Below, in pieces: positions 11,890 to 21,809 of a DNA stretch of 64,000 nt. How positions within the stretch are numbered: the stretch's first letter is position 1; every line of letters starts with the position of its first letter. Source of the DNA: Corythucha ciliata (Eukaryota; Arthropoda; Insecta; Hemiptera; Tingidae). The DNA is taken from assembly GCA_038030265.1 (NCBI GenBank), contig CM075943.1, forward strand, positions 42,222,001 through 42,286,000, given 5' to 3'. The notes below the pieces were generated by a model. That model worked only from the letters and a program-made list of their open reading frames with translations, ran no database searches and had not been told where the DNA came from. A program made the position numbers and the translations under genes.

Positions 11890-12340
11890 CATTTTGTTAC
11901 GTTGAAATAATTTCTGGTATTTGGCTCACTAAAAAACCAATGTCGAAGATTTTTGTGCCAGAAAAATACATTTTCAACATGAAGGCGAATTCGGACTTAG
12001 CTTCAAAAACCAGATTTTGCGAATTGTTCTAAAAAAAAAAAAAAAAAAAAAAGTTGTTGCGGGTCTAGCTCACTGAAAATTAATTTCGTGGGATGCTCAC
12101 ATCCAATGACCAGTTTCACGCATTTTGCCCTCAAGAAACCATTTTTGCGCGTTTGGCTCACTGATGGAAAATGGATAACCAATTGCTAAAAATTACGCTA
12201 TCTTAAAAAACCTTCGCGGATTCGTTTTGCGAAAGCCGGGAGTTTCTGTGCCTGGAAAATCAATTTTGTGGGGTTGCCTAATTCAACAACTAATTTTGCG
12301 GATTTTTCATAAGACATAAATCATTTTCGCAGTTCTGAAA
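11890..12340 (+). repeat. Degenerate array, family B (copy B3)
   Basis: B units such as tggctcactaaaaaaccaat and gcctaattcaacaactaatt, with a run of A at about 12031-12050. It is preceded at 11848-11868 by ggggcagctgcccacccct, a GC-rich palindrome also seen at 33240 and 35262 next to transposon ends. Confidence 0.7.
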
Positions 12341-12344
12341 ACGG

Positions 12345-12620
12345 AGGTCGCAAGACTGAGAACCCAATGTCTCGATTTCGCTTCTCCGAAATCTGAAATT
12401 GCCAGTTTGATGATAAAATTAGCAGTTGTATGCAAAAATCACATTTGCAGTACCTACTAGAATCTCCATTTTAAGCAAAAATCAACATTTTGATGCTAAA
12501 ATCGCAGTTCCGATTTAAAATTATAATTTTTTTGGGAAAACCACTAAATATATTTCTAGTGGGAAATCATCAGTTTGTAGTGAAGACTTCACTTTTCTGG
12601 TAGCTGTTTTAGGGCTCAAA
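12345..12620 (+). repeat. Possible degenerate array, family F
   Basis: Loose repetition of gatgctaaaatcgcagttccg-type units (gatgataaaattagcagttg, gcaaaaatcacatttgcag, gatgctaaaatcgcagttcc). It is too diverged to fix the unit length with confidence. Confidence 0.4.
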
Positions 12621-12624
12621 ACTT

Positions 12625-12749
12625 CAATTTTGAGCTGTAGTTGGGGCTTTGCTGTGGTTCTGGTAAGAACTAGGAGCTACACTGTGGTTAGGAGCATTGC
12701 TGTGGTTCGGAGCTTGGCTGGGGCTTTGTGGTTTCCTGGGGTCCGGAGC
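12625..12749 (+). repeat. 18-bp array D2, left part
   Basis: D units (ggggctttgctgtggttctgg and similar) that end at the target duplication of the Mutator-like element. The array resumes in phase at 14140, so the two parts were one array before the insertion. Confidence 0.75.
12741..12749 (+). repeat. 9-bp target duplication, left copy
   Basis: gtccggagc, repeated exactly at 14140-14148 immediately outside the other terminal inverted repeat. Confidence 0.85.
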
Positions 12750-14139
12750 GGGAGTTTCTAATTTGCGGATTCCACAAAAGCTTGCGGATTCCATATGTGA
12801 AATGACGATAGAGAGCTGCAAATTGACACGTATACTGCTATACCATACCAGTAACTTTTAATGGCCCTTTAGCTGATAGTTACTCAAAAGTACTAGTACT
12901 TGTCCCCACAGGTCAAGTTGCGGATTCCACAAAAGCTTGCGGATTCCATATGTGAAATGACATATGACAACATGAGTGCTTATAGCCCGTCAAGTTAAAC
13001 GTGGACCTCGCCCTCCTGGGATTAGCCCCTCCAGCTCCCACTCACACTCACTTTTCATTGGTAAGCAGAGGATCAACCAATTCGGTAAGGAAAGTTGACG
13101 GAAGAGAAGTTGCAACTTGGAAATGAGTAATATGCAAGTCGTGCGTTGAATAATGGAATTATATTTTGGCTCTTTAGTTTTTTCATTTTGATGGGTAGGT
13201 ATTCTTCAGTGTTTTTCATTGATGTGAGGTGGGTGTTTTGCTTGATTTTTTTTTTCAATAACAAATAAAATAAATGGAATAAAATCGATGAAATAAAATC
13301 GAAAAAAATTATATTGATTCCCATTGCACACGAAAGTTAGTTTTTACACATTTCTTCTTGTTAACTTACATTAAAATGTGGTAGGTAAAATCAAAAATGG
13401 ATTTCTTAAATATATTATTTTATGACTTAATTTTGTTTTGTAAGTGAAAAATTCGAAAAATTTAATAAAAAAATCCAAGAAATGAAATAATATCCAACTT
13501 TACAAGCATTTGTTGTGTTAAACATGAAACATATATTCAAAATTGGTTGACAATATTTTTTTTTTTTTTGTAATTGTTTTTTTTTTGTTTTTTTTGTTAT
13601 TTATTTATTTTTTAATAAAATTATAAAATTTACCTTGATTTTCATTGCACACGAAAGGTAGTTTTCACACATTTTTTCTTGTTAACTTACGTTAAAATGT
13701 GGTAGGTAAAATCAAAAAGGGATTTCTTACAATATTTTGTTTTATGACTTAATTTCGTTTTGTACGTGAAAAATTCGAAAAATTGAGTAAAATTGAAAAA
13801 AAAAAAAAAAAAATCCAAGAAATGAAATAATATCAAAAGTTAACACGCATTTGTTGTGTTGAACATGAAGAATATCTTGAAAATTGATTGACAATGTTTT
13901 TTTTTTGTTTTCTTTTTGTTTTTTGTTTTGTCGGTCGATTCTCGGGAGTGAGGAATTCGTCGTAAGGAGCGCAGCTTTCTGCGTACTAGTATTAGTACTT
14001 TTGAGTAACTATCACCAAAAGTGCCATTAAAAGTTACTGGTATGGTATAGCAGTATATGTGTCAATTTGCAGCTCTCTATCGTCATTTCACATATGGAAT
14101 CCGCAAGCTTTTATTGGAATCCGCAAATTAGTACGTCCC
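12750..14139. mobile_element. Non-autonomous Mutator-like element (MULE)
   Basis: Long terminal inverted repeats of about 150 bp (12750-12899 and 13983-14139) begin gggagtttctaatttgcgg and, on the opposite strand, gggacgtactaatttgcgg. They stay nearly identical through the tgtgaaatgacgatagagag and agtaacttttaatggc segments. They are flanked by an exact 9-bp duplication, gtccggagc. Long inverted repeats starting with G plus a 9-bp duplication are the known signature of Mutator-like elements. The interior is AT-rich, encodes no transposase and carries a 321-bp tandem duplication. A partial copy of the terminal repeat (12905-12962) follows the left end. It depends on a transposase encoded elsewhere. 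The close match between its ends suggests fairly recent movement. Confidence 0.85.
13316..13900 (+). repeat. 321-bp tandem duplication inside the MULE
   Basis: The segment starting cattgcacacgaaag at 13322 is repeated from 13643, a spacing of 321 bp. Matches continue in order: cttgttaacttac, gtggtaggtaaaatcaaaaa, tatgacttaatt, aaattcgaaaaatt, ccaagaaatgaaataatat and catttgttgtgtt. The second copy runs to about 13900. The copies differ mainly in homopolymer lengths. Confidence 0.8.
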
Positions 14140-14510
14140 GTCCGGAGCTTTGGTTTGGTTGGACTTTGTTTGTGGTGAGTGTTTTACTGTGGTTTGGAGC
14201 TTTGCTGTGGTACGATCTTTGATGTGGTTAGAAACTTTGCTGGGGTTCGGTGATTTTCTGTTGTTTACAGCTTTAATGTGGCCTGGAGCTATGCTACGGT
14301 TGCGTCTTCTTTGTGGTGGGGGTTTTACTGCGGTTCGGATCTTCGATGCGGTATGGAACTTTGCAGTGTTTGGAGTTTTGCGCTGGTATGGAACTTTGAT
14401 GTGGCCGGGGCTTTCGCTTTGGTTGGGGATTTGGTGTGGTAGGAGCTTTGTTGTGGTTGGACCTTTTTTGCAGTTGGAGTTTTACTGTGGTTTGAAGATT
14501 TGAGCGTTTT
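14140..14510 (+). repeat. 18-bp array D2, right part, with 9-bp target duplication
   Basis: Begins with the right copy of gtccggagc (14140-14148) and continues as D units (tttggtttggttggac, gttttactgtggtttgga) to about 14510. The stop-free frames here are repeat artefacts. Confidence 0.75.
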
Positions 14511-14599
14511 GAGCACTATATGTTGACATTTTAATGTCCAGTGAGTTTCAGACTAGGAACTATTCGCCCCTACGATGGAAGGCTTAAATGTTAATAAGC

Positions 14600-14760
14600 T
14601 TCCCAGTAGAGATGTTAGTTTTTGATGTACAACGAATTAACGACCCTTTCTGTGCAAAATCAGTTTCTCGGCGTTGAATCCTTAGTTCTGAGTTGACGAA
14701 TTACCAGTTCTATTGCTGGGGATTCTTTCCGAATTGCAATCAGGCAATGTCCCCTCAGGA
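14600..14760 (+). repeat. Dispersed repeat G, copy 2
   Basis: Second copy of the repeat at 6700-6875, with the same ordered blocks: gtagagatgttagtttttga, acgaccctttctg, ttctgagttgacga, ccagttct and ggggattctttcc. Confidence 0.6.
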
Positions 14761-14769
14761 GAAAGCCCC

Positions 14770-16885
14770 TGACTCGTAGGTAAATTTCGTTCAATGAGTT
14801 CTCAGAAATCCGACCCTTCAGTTAGGATTGAAGAAGGAAACGTGCGTTGTTTTTTATGTCTTTGACCTATTTTTGTTTTTGTTTCGGGAACACTTTAAAA
14901 AATTGCACAAGACAACATCTATGACAAAAAAAACCCTTTTTCCTTCTTGTTCTTTCCTTTCGAACAGCACCTGTTGTTGCTTACCGACAGAGGAACCCTC
15001 ACCAAAATATAAGGCCGGGTGCTTCAAGAAGGTCTTTGAACTTTTTAGGGAACAAAAGAGGGTTTTTTTTTAGTGTTATTTAAAAACCTGGGAACCCGTG
15101 CAGCTTTTTTCTTCTTCTTCTTCTTCTTCTTGCTATAAAAATGGTTTCACACAATGGGAAATGTAAATTTCAAGGTGGGCTTCTATCTTGGCAACATTTG
15201 GCCACGATGAATAGGAGGGAGACAACGAATGAATTGGCAGGCCCGTGTCGAAGGAAATCTAATATTGGACCCCCTCTCTCTTATCGTCATCATCATCATT
15301 GGTAAAGTTTTGCATCGAATTTGGTCCCTATCAATTTAAACTCGGAGCGTAAGATCAAACAGGTAATTGTAGTGATGGTATTGCATTGCAAATTGAACAA
15401 AGTTGTAGGTGGATTTATTCATTATATTCAGAACGCCGAGGAAAGTAAAAAGGGAAAACTCGTCTTATTAGAAAAAAAGTTTCTTTAGGAAAAAAGTAGG
15501 AGGGTAGCGGAAAACTTCGTCTCATGAAAATACAAGTTTCTATGGAAAGAAGAAAATCTTTCGTCCCACTTCTTAAAAAGTTATTTTTCTATTACAGTTC
15601 CCCTTTTGATAAACGCCTCTAGAGGGAAATCTGTGTATGAAGTGAGCAACACAATTTTCACCATGCAGATTGCGACCTGTCAAACGGCGATACACTCGCT
15701 CAATTCTTTTCCCTTCGCAACTCCCTCCTTTAGCTTCGTAGGATCAAATTCAATTTGCCACTTGCAAGATAATCTCGCACCTTCCGAGCTTCTACGCTGA
15801 GGATTTTTTTCTACCCTCACCATACTACCGTATAAAAGCTCCCTTTCTCCTCGAACTGGTTTTTATACAGCGCGAACTAAAACGGAGGGGCTACAATTTC
15901 GTCCCGCTTTTGCCGTTTTTTTTTTTCTTCAATAGGTTTCCACCCCGTTCTGCTCGAATAATAACCAGAATTTTTCTCTTTCCACCCCGCGAGAGAAGTA
16001 TCAATTGAGATAAGAAGACGATGAAGCCAGCTCAAACCTAAACGGGGTCTTAAAAAAAAAACCTCTTCCCTAACCTTACAGATTGTTCCGCTCCTTTAAG
16101 TTTCCCCTTTTTATTCGTATTAAATCAGATCCGTAGGCCCCTTGAAACGCACGCAGAATGAGATTTTTGTAAAGAAATCAGCTCGCACTTATTTCAAACC
16201 CCCCTCCACCCTCCTTACCCACCATTTCTTCACCGTCACTTTGAAGTCTTACACAAGAAACAAGGCACGCAGATGTGTCACCTAAGATTAAACTCATTTC
16301 AATTACCAATTTCTACTACGCTCCAGAATCCTAACGCTCTCATTTGAATAAATTTGCATTCAAAAAGAGTCTAACATTTTCAATTGTTTGAACATTCTTT
16401 AAGGAGGAGTTAAACCGTGATTTACGATTTTCAATGTCTAAAATATTAGGAACGTTGTTATTATAAAACAAAATTTTTAAAGTTATTCAATAAAGATGGC
16501 GTTTATGACCCATTTATCCACTTTATTGGAAACTTTTTTATTCTTATTTCTGACTCGGTTGACGGGGGATGGTTTTTTATCAAAAAGATCATAACTCGGG
16601 ATCAAGAGAGATGACGAATGATTCTCGGAGTAAAGAAACATAAAACCTTGGAAATGCCAGTTTTTAGGTGAGGGGACGAATTGCATTTTTTTGTATGTAG
16701 GTATGGGGTTTGAATGACAGCTATAAAAACATTTTTATATCTTCATTTTCTTTTAAACAAAATTTGGTACACCTACTATTTTGTAAATTATTATTATTGT
16801 TATTGACAAAAATTGTTCATTCTATTATAATTAATTATAATAAACTGATCATTTAGTTTCTGAACATCGTGTTCAAACGGACGAC
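14770..16885. other. Non-coding region, no recognised feature
   Basis: About 2.1 kb containing a (ttc)n microsatellite near 15110-15131 and a (tca)n run near 15283-15298. A TATA-like tataaaag near 15832 has no supported gene after it. Open frames are short and unrecognised. Confidence 0.45.
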
Positions 16886-16889
16886 GAGG

Positions 16890-17805
16890 TCAAAAACATA
16901 TGAAGCAGAGGCCGCCAGCAATCAGTGAAGTAAAAAGCGGAAAATATTTAGGGGTAAATACGAATACATGAAATTGCCAGCTTCGGGGATAAATAGCCCT
17001 AAAAATTGCAAGCGGTGGTCATAGAGTCGAGATTCGATAGGTGAATAACCATGAAATTGTAAGTTTCTGGGTTAAATACCTGTAAAATGCATTTTAATGG
17101 CTAAAAATCCACGAAAATACATGTTTGCGACGATAAATAGTCGCGAAATCACTATTTTAGGGGGAAATAAGTGAGATTGTAAAGCATTAGTATTGCATTT
17201 TAACGTGATTGTGTCTCATTTGAACGACTTAGCTGATTAGTCAGTCAGAAAAAAAAATGTGTAGCCAAAAGGCCGCTGAACTGCAACATTGGAGCCGAGT
17301 CGCCATGGAACTGCTATACATTCATAATTAAAATCTGCTTAATTGCAAGCTTTAGGTACAAGTATCTGCAAAATGTAGCAAGTTCCAGGCATTTAATTTC
17401 GCGAAACGGCGAGTTCCGAGTCCTTTTTAAAAATTAGTTGGCGTGGAGGCCAGTCTCAGCACCCAAAGCTTCATGAATAGACGTTAAATTACATCACTAA
17501 GAAATAAATATCTGAGAAATTGCAAGTTTCTCGCTTTTATTTTATGTATGTACACAGGCTCTGGAACTCGGGCCCGACAGCGCCCAAGCCAGGCAAATTT
17601 AGCTGCTATTGAGCAGCTACATTGGAGCTGAAAATCTGAGATTCGGTCCGGCCACGATAGTGCCCAAAAGTTTGACGAATGGTCAGAAAATTGCAACATT
17701 TTGGAGTAAACTCTCTACGAAATTGGCTGAATATTCACGAAATTTCAAGCGTCATGTCTTGATGTAAGGGGAAATTGCAAGTTTCAGTACCTTTTATATC
17801 GGTGA
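16890..17805 (+). repeat. Degenerate ~31-bp array, family C (copy C2)
   Basis: C units such as ggtgaataaccatgaaattgtaagtttc, interspersed with the longer motif cagcgcccaagc...ctacattggagctgaaaatc (17575-17640) and related forms near 17260, 17460 and 17665. Confidence 0.75.
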
Positions 17806-17809
17806 CTGG

Positions 17810-17900
17810 TGTGACTTTGCTGTGATTTTGAGCTTTCTGTGGTTGGGCCTCTTGGCATTGTAGTTTTCAATGGTCATGGTTTGGAGCTTGTGACGATTAA
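17810..17900 (+). repeat. Short family D stretch (D3)
   Basis: A few 18-bp-type units (tgactttgctgtgattttgag, ctttctgtggttgggcctc) between two C arrays. This repeats the C-next-to-D arrangement seen at 10-12 kb and 24-25 kb. Confidence 0.55.
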
Positions 17901-18425
17901 CAGCCCGAAATCACTATTTGAGGAGGGAAAAACAGCGAAATTGTAAAGCAATAATTTTGCATTTGAACGTGATGATACGTCTGCAAACCGATTAGTCGGC
18001 CAATCGGCGACGGGCACTTTTATTCAAATTTTCTCGAACATGATTAGTCGATTCTTCGATGCCACTTTCAATTTGATAGACCGCCGGGGGTGGGATTTCG
18101 ACAACCAGTGCTGCCATTTTAAGACCGAGCCTGAGCCCAATAAATAAATTTTACAGCCTATAAAGGCCACTGGAGCCGAGTCACCGTGAAATTGCTAGAC
18201 ACAGAGTTTGAAATCTGTTCAATTGCAAGTTTCGGGTTCAAGCATCTGCGAAATAATAAGTTCCTGATCTTCATATTCGTGAAATGACAAGTACCGGGTC
18301 CCTTTTTAAAACAGTGAAGGCTAGTCAAAGTAGCTCCGAGATCACCCAAAGCGACAAATTGCATCATTGGAATTAATATCTGTGAAATTGCCATTATCGG
18401 GCTTTTATACACTTCAAAAATTCAC
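17900..18425 (+). repeat. Degenerate array, family C (copy C3)
   Basis: C units (gggaaaaacagcgaaattgtaaag, ttgcaagtttcgggttcaag) plus the inserted motif gatcacccaaagcgacaaattgcatcattgg at 18340-18370. Confidence 0.65.
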
Positions 18426-18449
18426 GCTCATGTCTGCAAGAAACTGGTG

Positions 18450-18830
18450 CCATTCGTTTGTTTATGTTTGTTTAGCCCTGCAAAATTATTATTTTTAAAA
18501 AAAATGTATGTACCCCCATGAACTCAATCGTTTGTTTAGCGGTACATCGGAAAGGTATAAACAAATATAAACAAACCATGTTGTGTCTGAATATGTCAGT
18601 AAACAAACGATTCGTGTCATGTATGCCGTTAAGTTGGTGGGACACATTTTGTTTTATTGAAATTGTATACTATATTGCAGGTTTGAAGAAACGGAAATTT
18701 GGGCTAAACAAACGTAAACAATTGATGTTGTCGGGCCATGTGTGCCGTTGTGTGAAGATGGTGGAACACATTTTGTTGTTGTTTTATTGCGGTTTTATTA
18801 GCGATGAGGTATTATACTCAATTTTGCACA
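18450..18830. mobile_element. Possible foldback element with internal duplication
   Basis: cgtttgtttatgtttgtttagccc at 18455-18478 is the inverse of gggctaaacaaacgtaaacaattg at 18701-18724. Inside, catgtatgccgttaagttgg...gacacattttgttttattg (18618-18659) recurs as a diverged direct copy at about 18738-18787. A 142-codon open frame spans the region and has no recognisable domain. Confidence 0.45.
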
Positions 18831-18839
18831 CAAAGTTGC

Positions 18840-19585
18840 GCTGTACATATGTCAATTTTTGCCTCGCATTAAAGCTTTTTCTCATTTCAGCCACGAATGG
18901 GCGCTTGTTCGCAGTTTCACAGCCTCAAGTTATTGCTTCTTCTTAATTTTATCCACGGTTCAGCACTTTTTCCAATTTTTTTCAAATAAGCGTTTTTCCA
19001 CATTTTAACCGCGAATTCGTCTCAATTTTTACCTCGAATTAACGCTCTTTCTCAATTTCAGCCACGGAGTTGCCTCCCAAAACCGCGAATAGACGTTTTC
19101 TCAATTTTAATATTAAATGAGCGCTTTTTCCAGTTTCAGCCCCGAATGCCCTTTTTCCCGCAGTTTCAGCCTCAAATTAACGCTTTTTCTCAGTTGTATC
19201 CCCAAATTAGCGTTTTTTCTCACTTTTAGCCGCGTACTAGCGCTTTTCTTCATTTGACCCACGAATTAGCGATTTTTCTCAATTTTATCCGTGAGTTAAC
19301 GTTTTTTCTCAATTTTAGTCGTGAGTTAGCGTTTTTTAAATTTTAGCTGAGCATCGCTTTCCTGGATTACGTTCGTGAATTGGTGCTTTTTTTCAATTCA
19401 GTGTTTTTCCTAAATTTTACTCGTGAATAATTGACTTTTCTTAATTCCAGCGGTGAATAAGCACTTTTTCTAAATTTCAGCCAAGAATGAGGGCTTTTTA
19501 CGGAATTTGATCCCTCAAAATTAGCGCCTTTTCTAAACTTTCAGACGTTTACTTTCCTCAAGAACAGCACATTAGCGCGTCTTCT
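18840..19585 (+). repeat. Degenerate 30-bp array, family A (copy A3)
   Basis: The clearest part of family A for measuring the unit. Between 19195 and 19330 consecutive units are 28-31 bp long (for example ccgtgagttaacgttttttc followed by tcaattttag). Core variants in sequence order include ccgcgaattcg, cctcgaatta, cccacgaatt, tccgtgagtt and gtcgtgagtt. It ends at a GC-rich stretch, ggggatcaccgccaccctct (19595-19614). Confidence 0.8.
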
Positions 19586-19619
19586 GAATTTGGGGAGGGG
19601 ATCACCGCCACCCTCTCGG

Positions 19620-20090
19620 TCCGTGCCTCGTTTAGAGCTGCATAGTTCAAGCACTATTTGCCAAAGATTCATATTTTGTCGGGCTGAATTTCCTGTTTCG
19701 GAGCTGAGAGTGAGCGAAATTTCCATTTATTGGCGATTGTAGCTAAGGGATACGATATCTAGCGGCGTTTCAGAGAAACATTGAGTCCGGTCCTCCGTGT
19801 GATTTGTTGTAGTCGTTTGACAACAAACTACAGGCCTGGATATTGTACCATTAGCATCACCGAATCAAGAAAACAAGACGGTTATGCGGGTGCGCAGTAC
19901 ACGTACACCCGTACAGAAACTTTCACTGTCGGCTATTTGTTGGAGCAAGAAAACTAAAAAACACCGATTCAAAAACGTTTTCGACCATTTTGCTGAACCC
20001 GTGCCGTTCTCTGAGCACTAAAACGAAACGGTGAGCTGGCGAGTACCAATAAAGAAGGATAAGGCGCTCGTGGGATGTCTCTCAAGGGTG
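19620..20090. other. Non-coding stretch
   Basis: No repeat family or coding homology was recognised between array A3 and the THAP relic. Confidence 0.4.
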
Positions 20091-20099
20091 AATCCAGAA

Positions 20100-20455
20100 A
20101 AAATTGCTGCGTCGTTGGTTGCTCTTTCCGTCGTAACCGAGACACAACATTGTCATTTCATTGTTTCCCAAAAATTGAGGGTTCAACGGTGTCAGCTATC
20201 AATTAGCCCAGTGTTGGGAGCTTGCTTGACGTTTGAGTATAAACCAAAAATTAAAAATTGAGGGTTGTAGGTGTGAGAGTGTTCAATAAAGATATTGAAG
20301 GTAAGAAAGATCTCTCCCACTTATTTACACACTTACCTAATAAGTGGGAGAGATCTTTCTTACCTTCAATATCTTCTTTGAGTATAAATGTATCAGAAAC
20401 CATGTTCTTCTGTTCTCGTCACTTTAGGCCAACTGACTACTTTTTCCCAATTATG
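20100..20455 (+). pseudogene. Broken THAP-domain sequence
   Basis: 20104-20193 reads CCVVGCSFRRNRDTTLSFHC followed by FPK, the N-terminal half of a THAP zinc finger: paired cysteines, a basic stretch and the SFHxFPK motif. After a stop, a small duplication of ...aaaaattgagggtt and a perfect hairpin (20289-20375), 20395-20448 reads TMFFCSRHFRPTDYFFP, the C-terminal half with the CxxH pair and the HFxPxDY motif. THAP domains bind DNA in P-element-like transposases and in host regulators. No partner catalytic domain was found nearby, so either origin is possible. Frameshifts and stops make it non-functional as read, although an exon boundary between the halves cannot be ruled out. Confidence 0.65.
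20289..20375. repeat. Perfect 37-bp-stem hairpin
   Basis: 20289-20325 is the exact reverse complement of 20339-20375, with a 13-nt loop. It lies between the two halves of the THAP relic. Perfection over 37 bp points to recent origin or to constraint. Confidence 0.85.
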
Positions 20456-20459
20456 TAAC

Positions 20460-20870
20460 GGACGTTGACCACGAAAAAACACTTTAAAAAACACGAAACT
20501 TGTTATCATTTAACATATGTAGGCAGTACCGGTTTCATTATCACACGACACTAGCACCGCTAGTGATAGCTACAATCGCCAATAGTACCATAAAAATATT
20601 TTTACGATTTACCAACCATTTTTTTCGAATCAGATTCTGGCGTATACTTCATATTTTGTGGTTCCATTATCAGTTTCTGAGGGTCAAAATCAATCAAAAT
20701 ATTCAATTTTCACTTGACCTACGGATAAAATGGCTATTTTCACCATGGCAACCTCACGACGAAAGAAACACTTTGATATCAGCATGTTATTTCCTTACTT
20801 TACGTCACGTAGTACTTACGTACGTACGTAGTACGGGCGAAAGTACTTTACGTCACTGATGCTAGGAGTG
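20460..20870. other. Non-coding stretch
   Basis: Contains a palindromic gtacttacgtacgtacgtagtac near 20813-20835. The sequence gcgaaagtactttacgtcactg at 20837-20858 recurs in near-identical form at about 21584-21605. No coding homology was recognised. Confidence 0.4.
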
Positions 20871-20877
20871 ATGTAAT

Positions 20878-21802
20878 AGTATATTACACAACGAGTGAAG
20901 GAAGTAGAGTTTTGCACGCGAGTTTGGCGCCTCGTGAGCTGAAAAGAACGAGCGAGGCAATTCTACTCCCTCACGAGTTGTGTACACTATTTTTTGCGTG
21001 GCCCACCCACCCAGCTAATAAAAACGTGCTCTACAGATTAACCCTTGGGGCGACAAGCGAAAATGAATGTCAAGTGTTAGCGATGAGTGAAAGAACAGTG
21101 AGCAGTATGCCCATCATTCTTCCTTTCTATAGACGTCACTATGTCGTTCTGCTATACGTACCACTCATTCTGGTACGTTGTAGAAGAGAATAGTATGTTA
21201 GAAAATATGTGGTGTGTTCCGCACTCACATCGTTCTAATTTCCGTTGGAAATGATGTTTATGAATTATATTGATTCATGCCAAGATAGCAAGCTACACGA
21301 CCATCAAGAAATGTTTATTTGGAGTTATGAAGTATAGTGGAGCAGAGTTGTTAAATATAAATTGAAGTCATCTGCCCACAGTTCCCCCCTCCCGCACTTC
21401 ATCCGACATGAGCAGACCTTCTTATGTGCATAATATAGACCTTGCGTCTACCCCTGTTCAGTGAGGTAAAATTTTTACGCATCTACTTTTCAGTGAGGTA
21501 AAGTTTTTACATCACTGGTGTGTACCTCTCGACTTCCTGCAGTTGTTTTTTACCTGTAAATTTGAACTTTACACGCTGGGCACGCGAAAAGTACTTTCCG
21601 TCACTGTTAGGAATAACGTGTTTGGAGTGAGTCATGGTGAAGTGCCTCACACTTGGTCGGTCAAGCGAAAAATAGCGTTCGCAACTCTTAAGGAGCGTCT
21701 TTACGCGCCGTTGTTAGTGATTAGCGAACTCAGCTTCGCCTCGATCGCCAAATACAACTCGCGCGAAAAGTGACGCTTTCCTCGCTCGTTGTGAAATATA
21801 CT
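20878..21802. mobile_element. Unclassified terminal-inverted-repeat element
   Basis: The left end agtatattacacaacgag (20878) is matched at the right end by its near complement ctcgttgtgaaatatact (ending 21802). A second inverted copy, actccctcacgagttgtgta, lies at about 20967-20986, so 20878-20993 alone also folds back. The 93-codon frame at 20912 has no recognisable domain. The superfamily and target duplication were not determined. Confidence 0.5.
21455..21512 (+). repeat. Short direct duplication
   Basis: cagtgaggtaaaatttttacgcatctactttt is followed directly by cagtgaggtaaagtttttac, two diverged tandem copies about 32 bp apart. Confidence 0.6.
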
Positions 21803-21809
21803 AAAACCG

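Noticed and set aside
18518..18946. 142-codon open frame as a host gene
   Set aside because: It spans an inverted repeat and a diverged direct duplication and then enters array A3. No domain was recognised.
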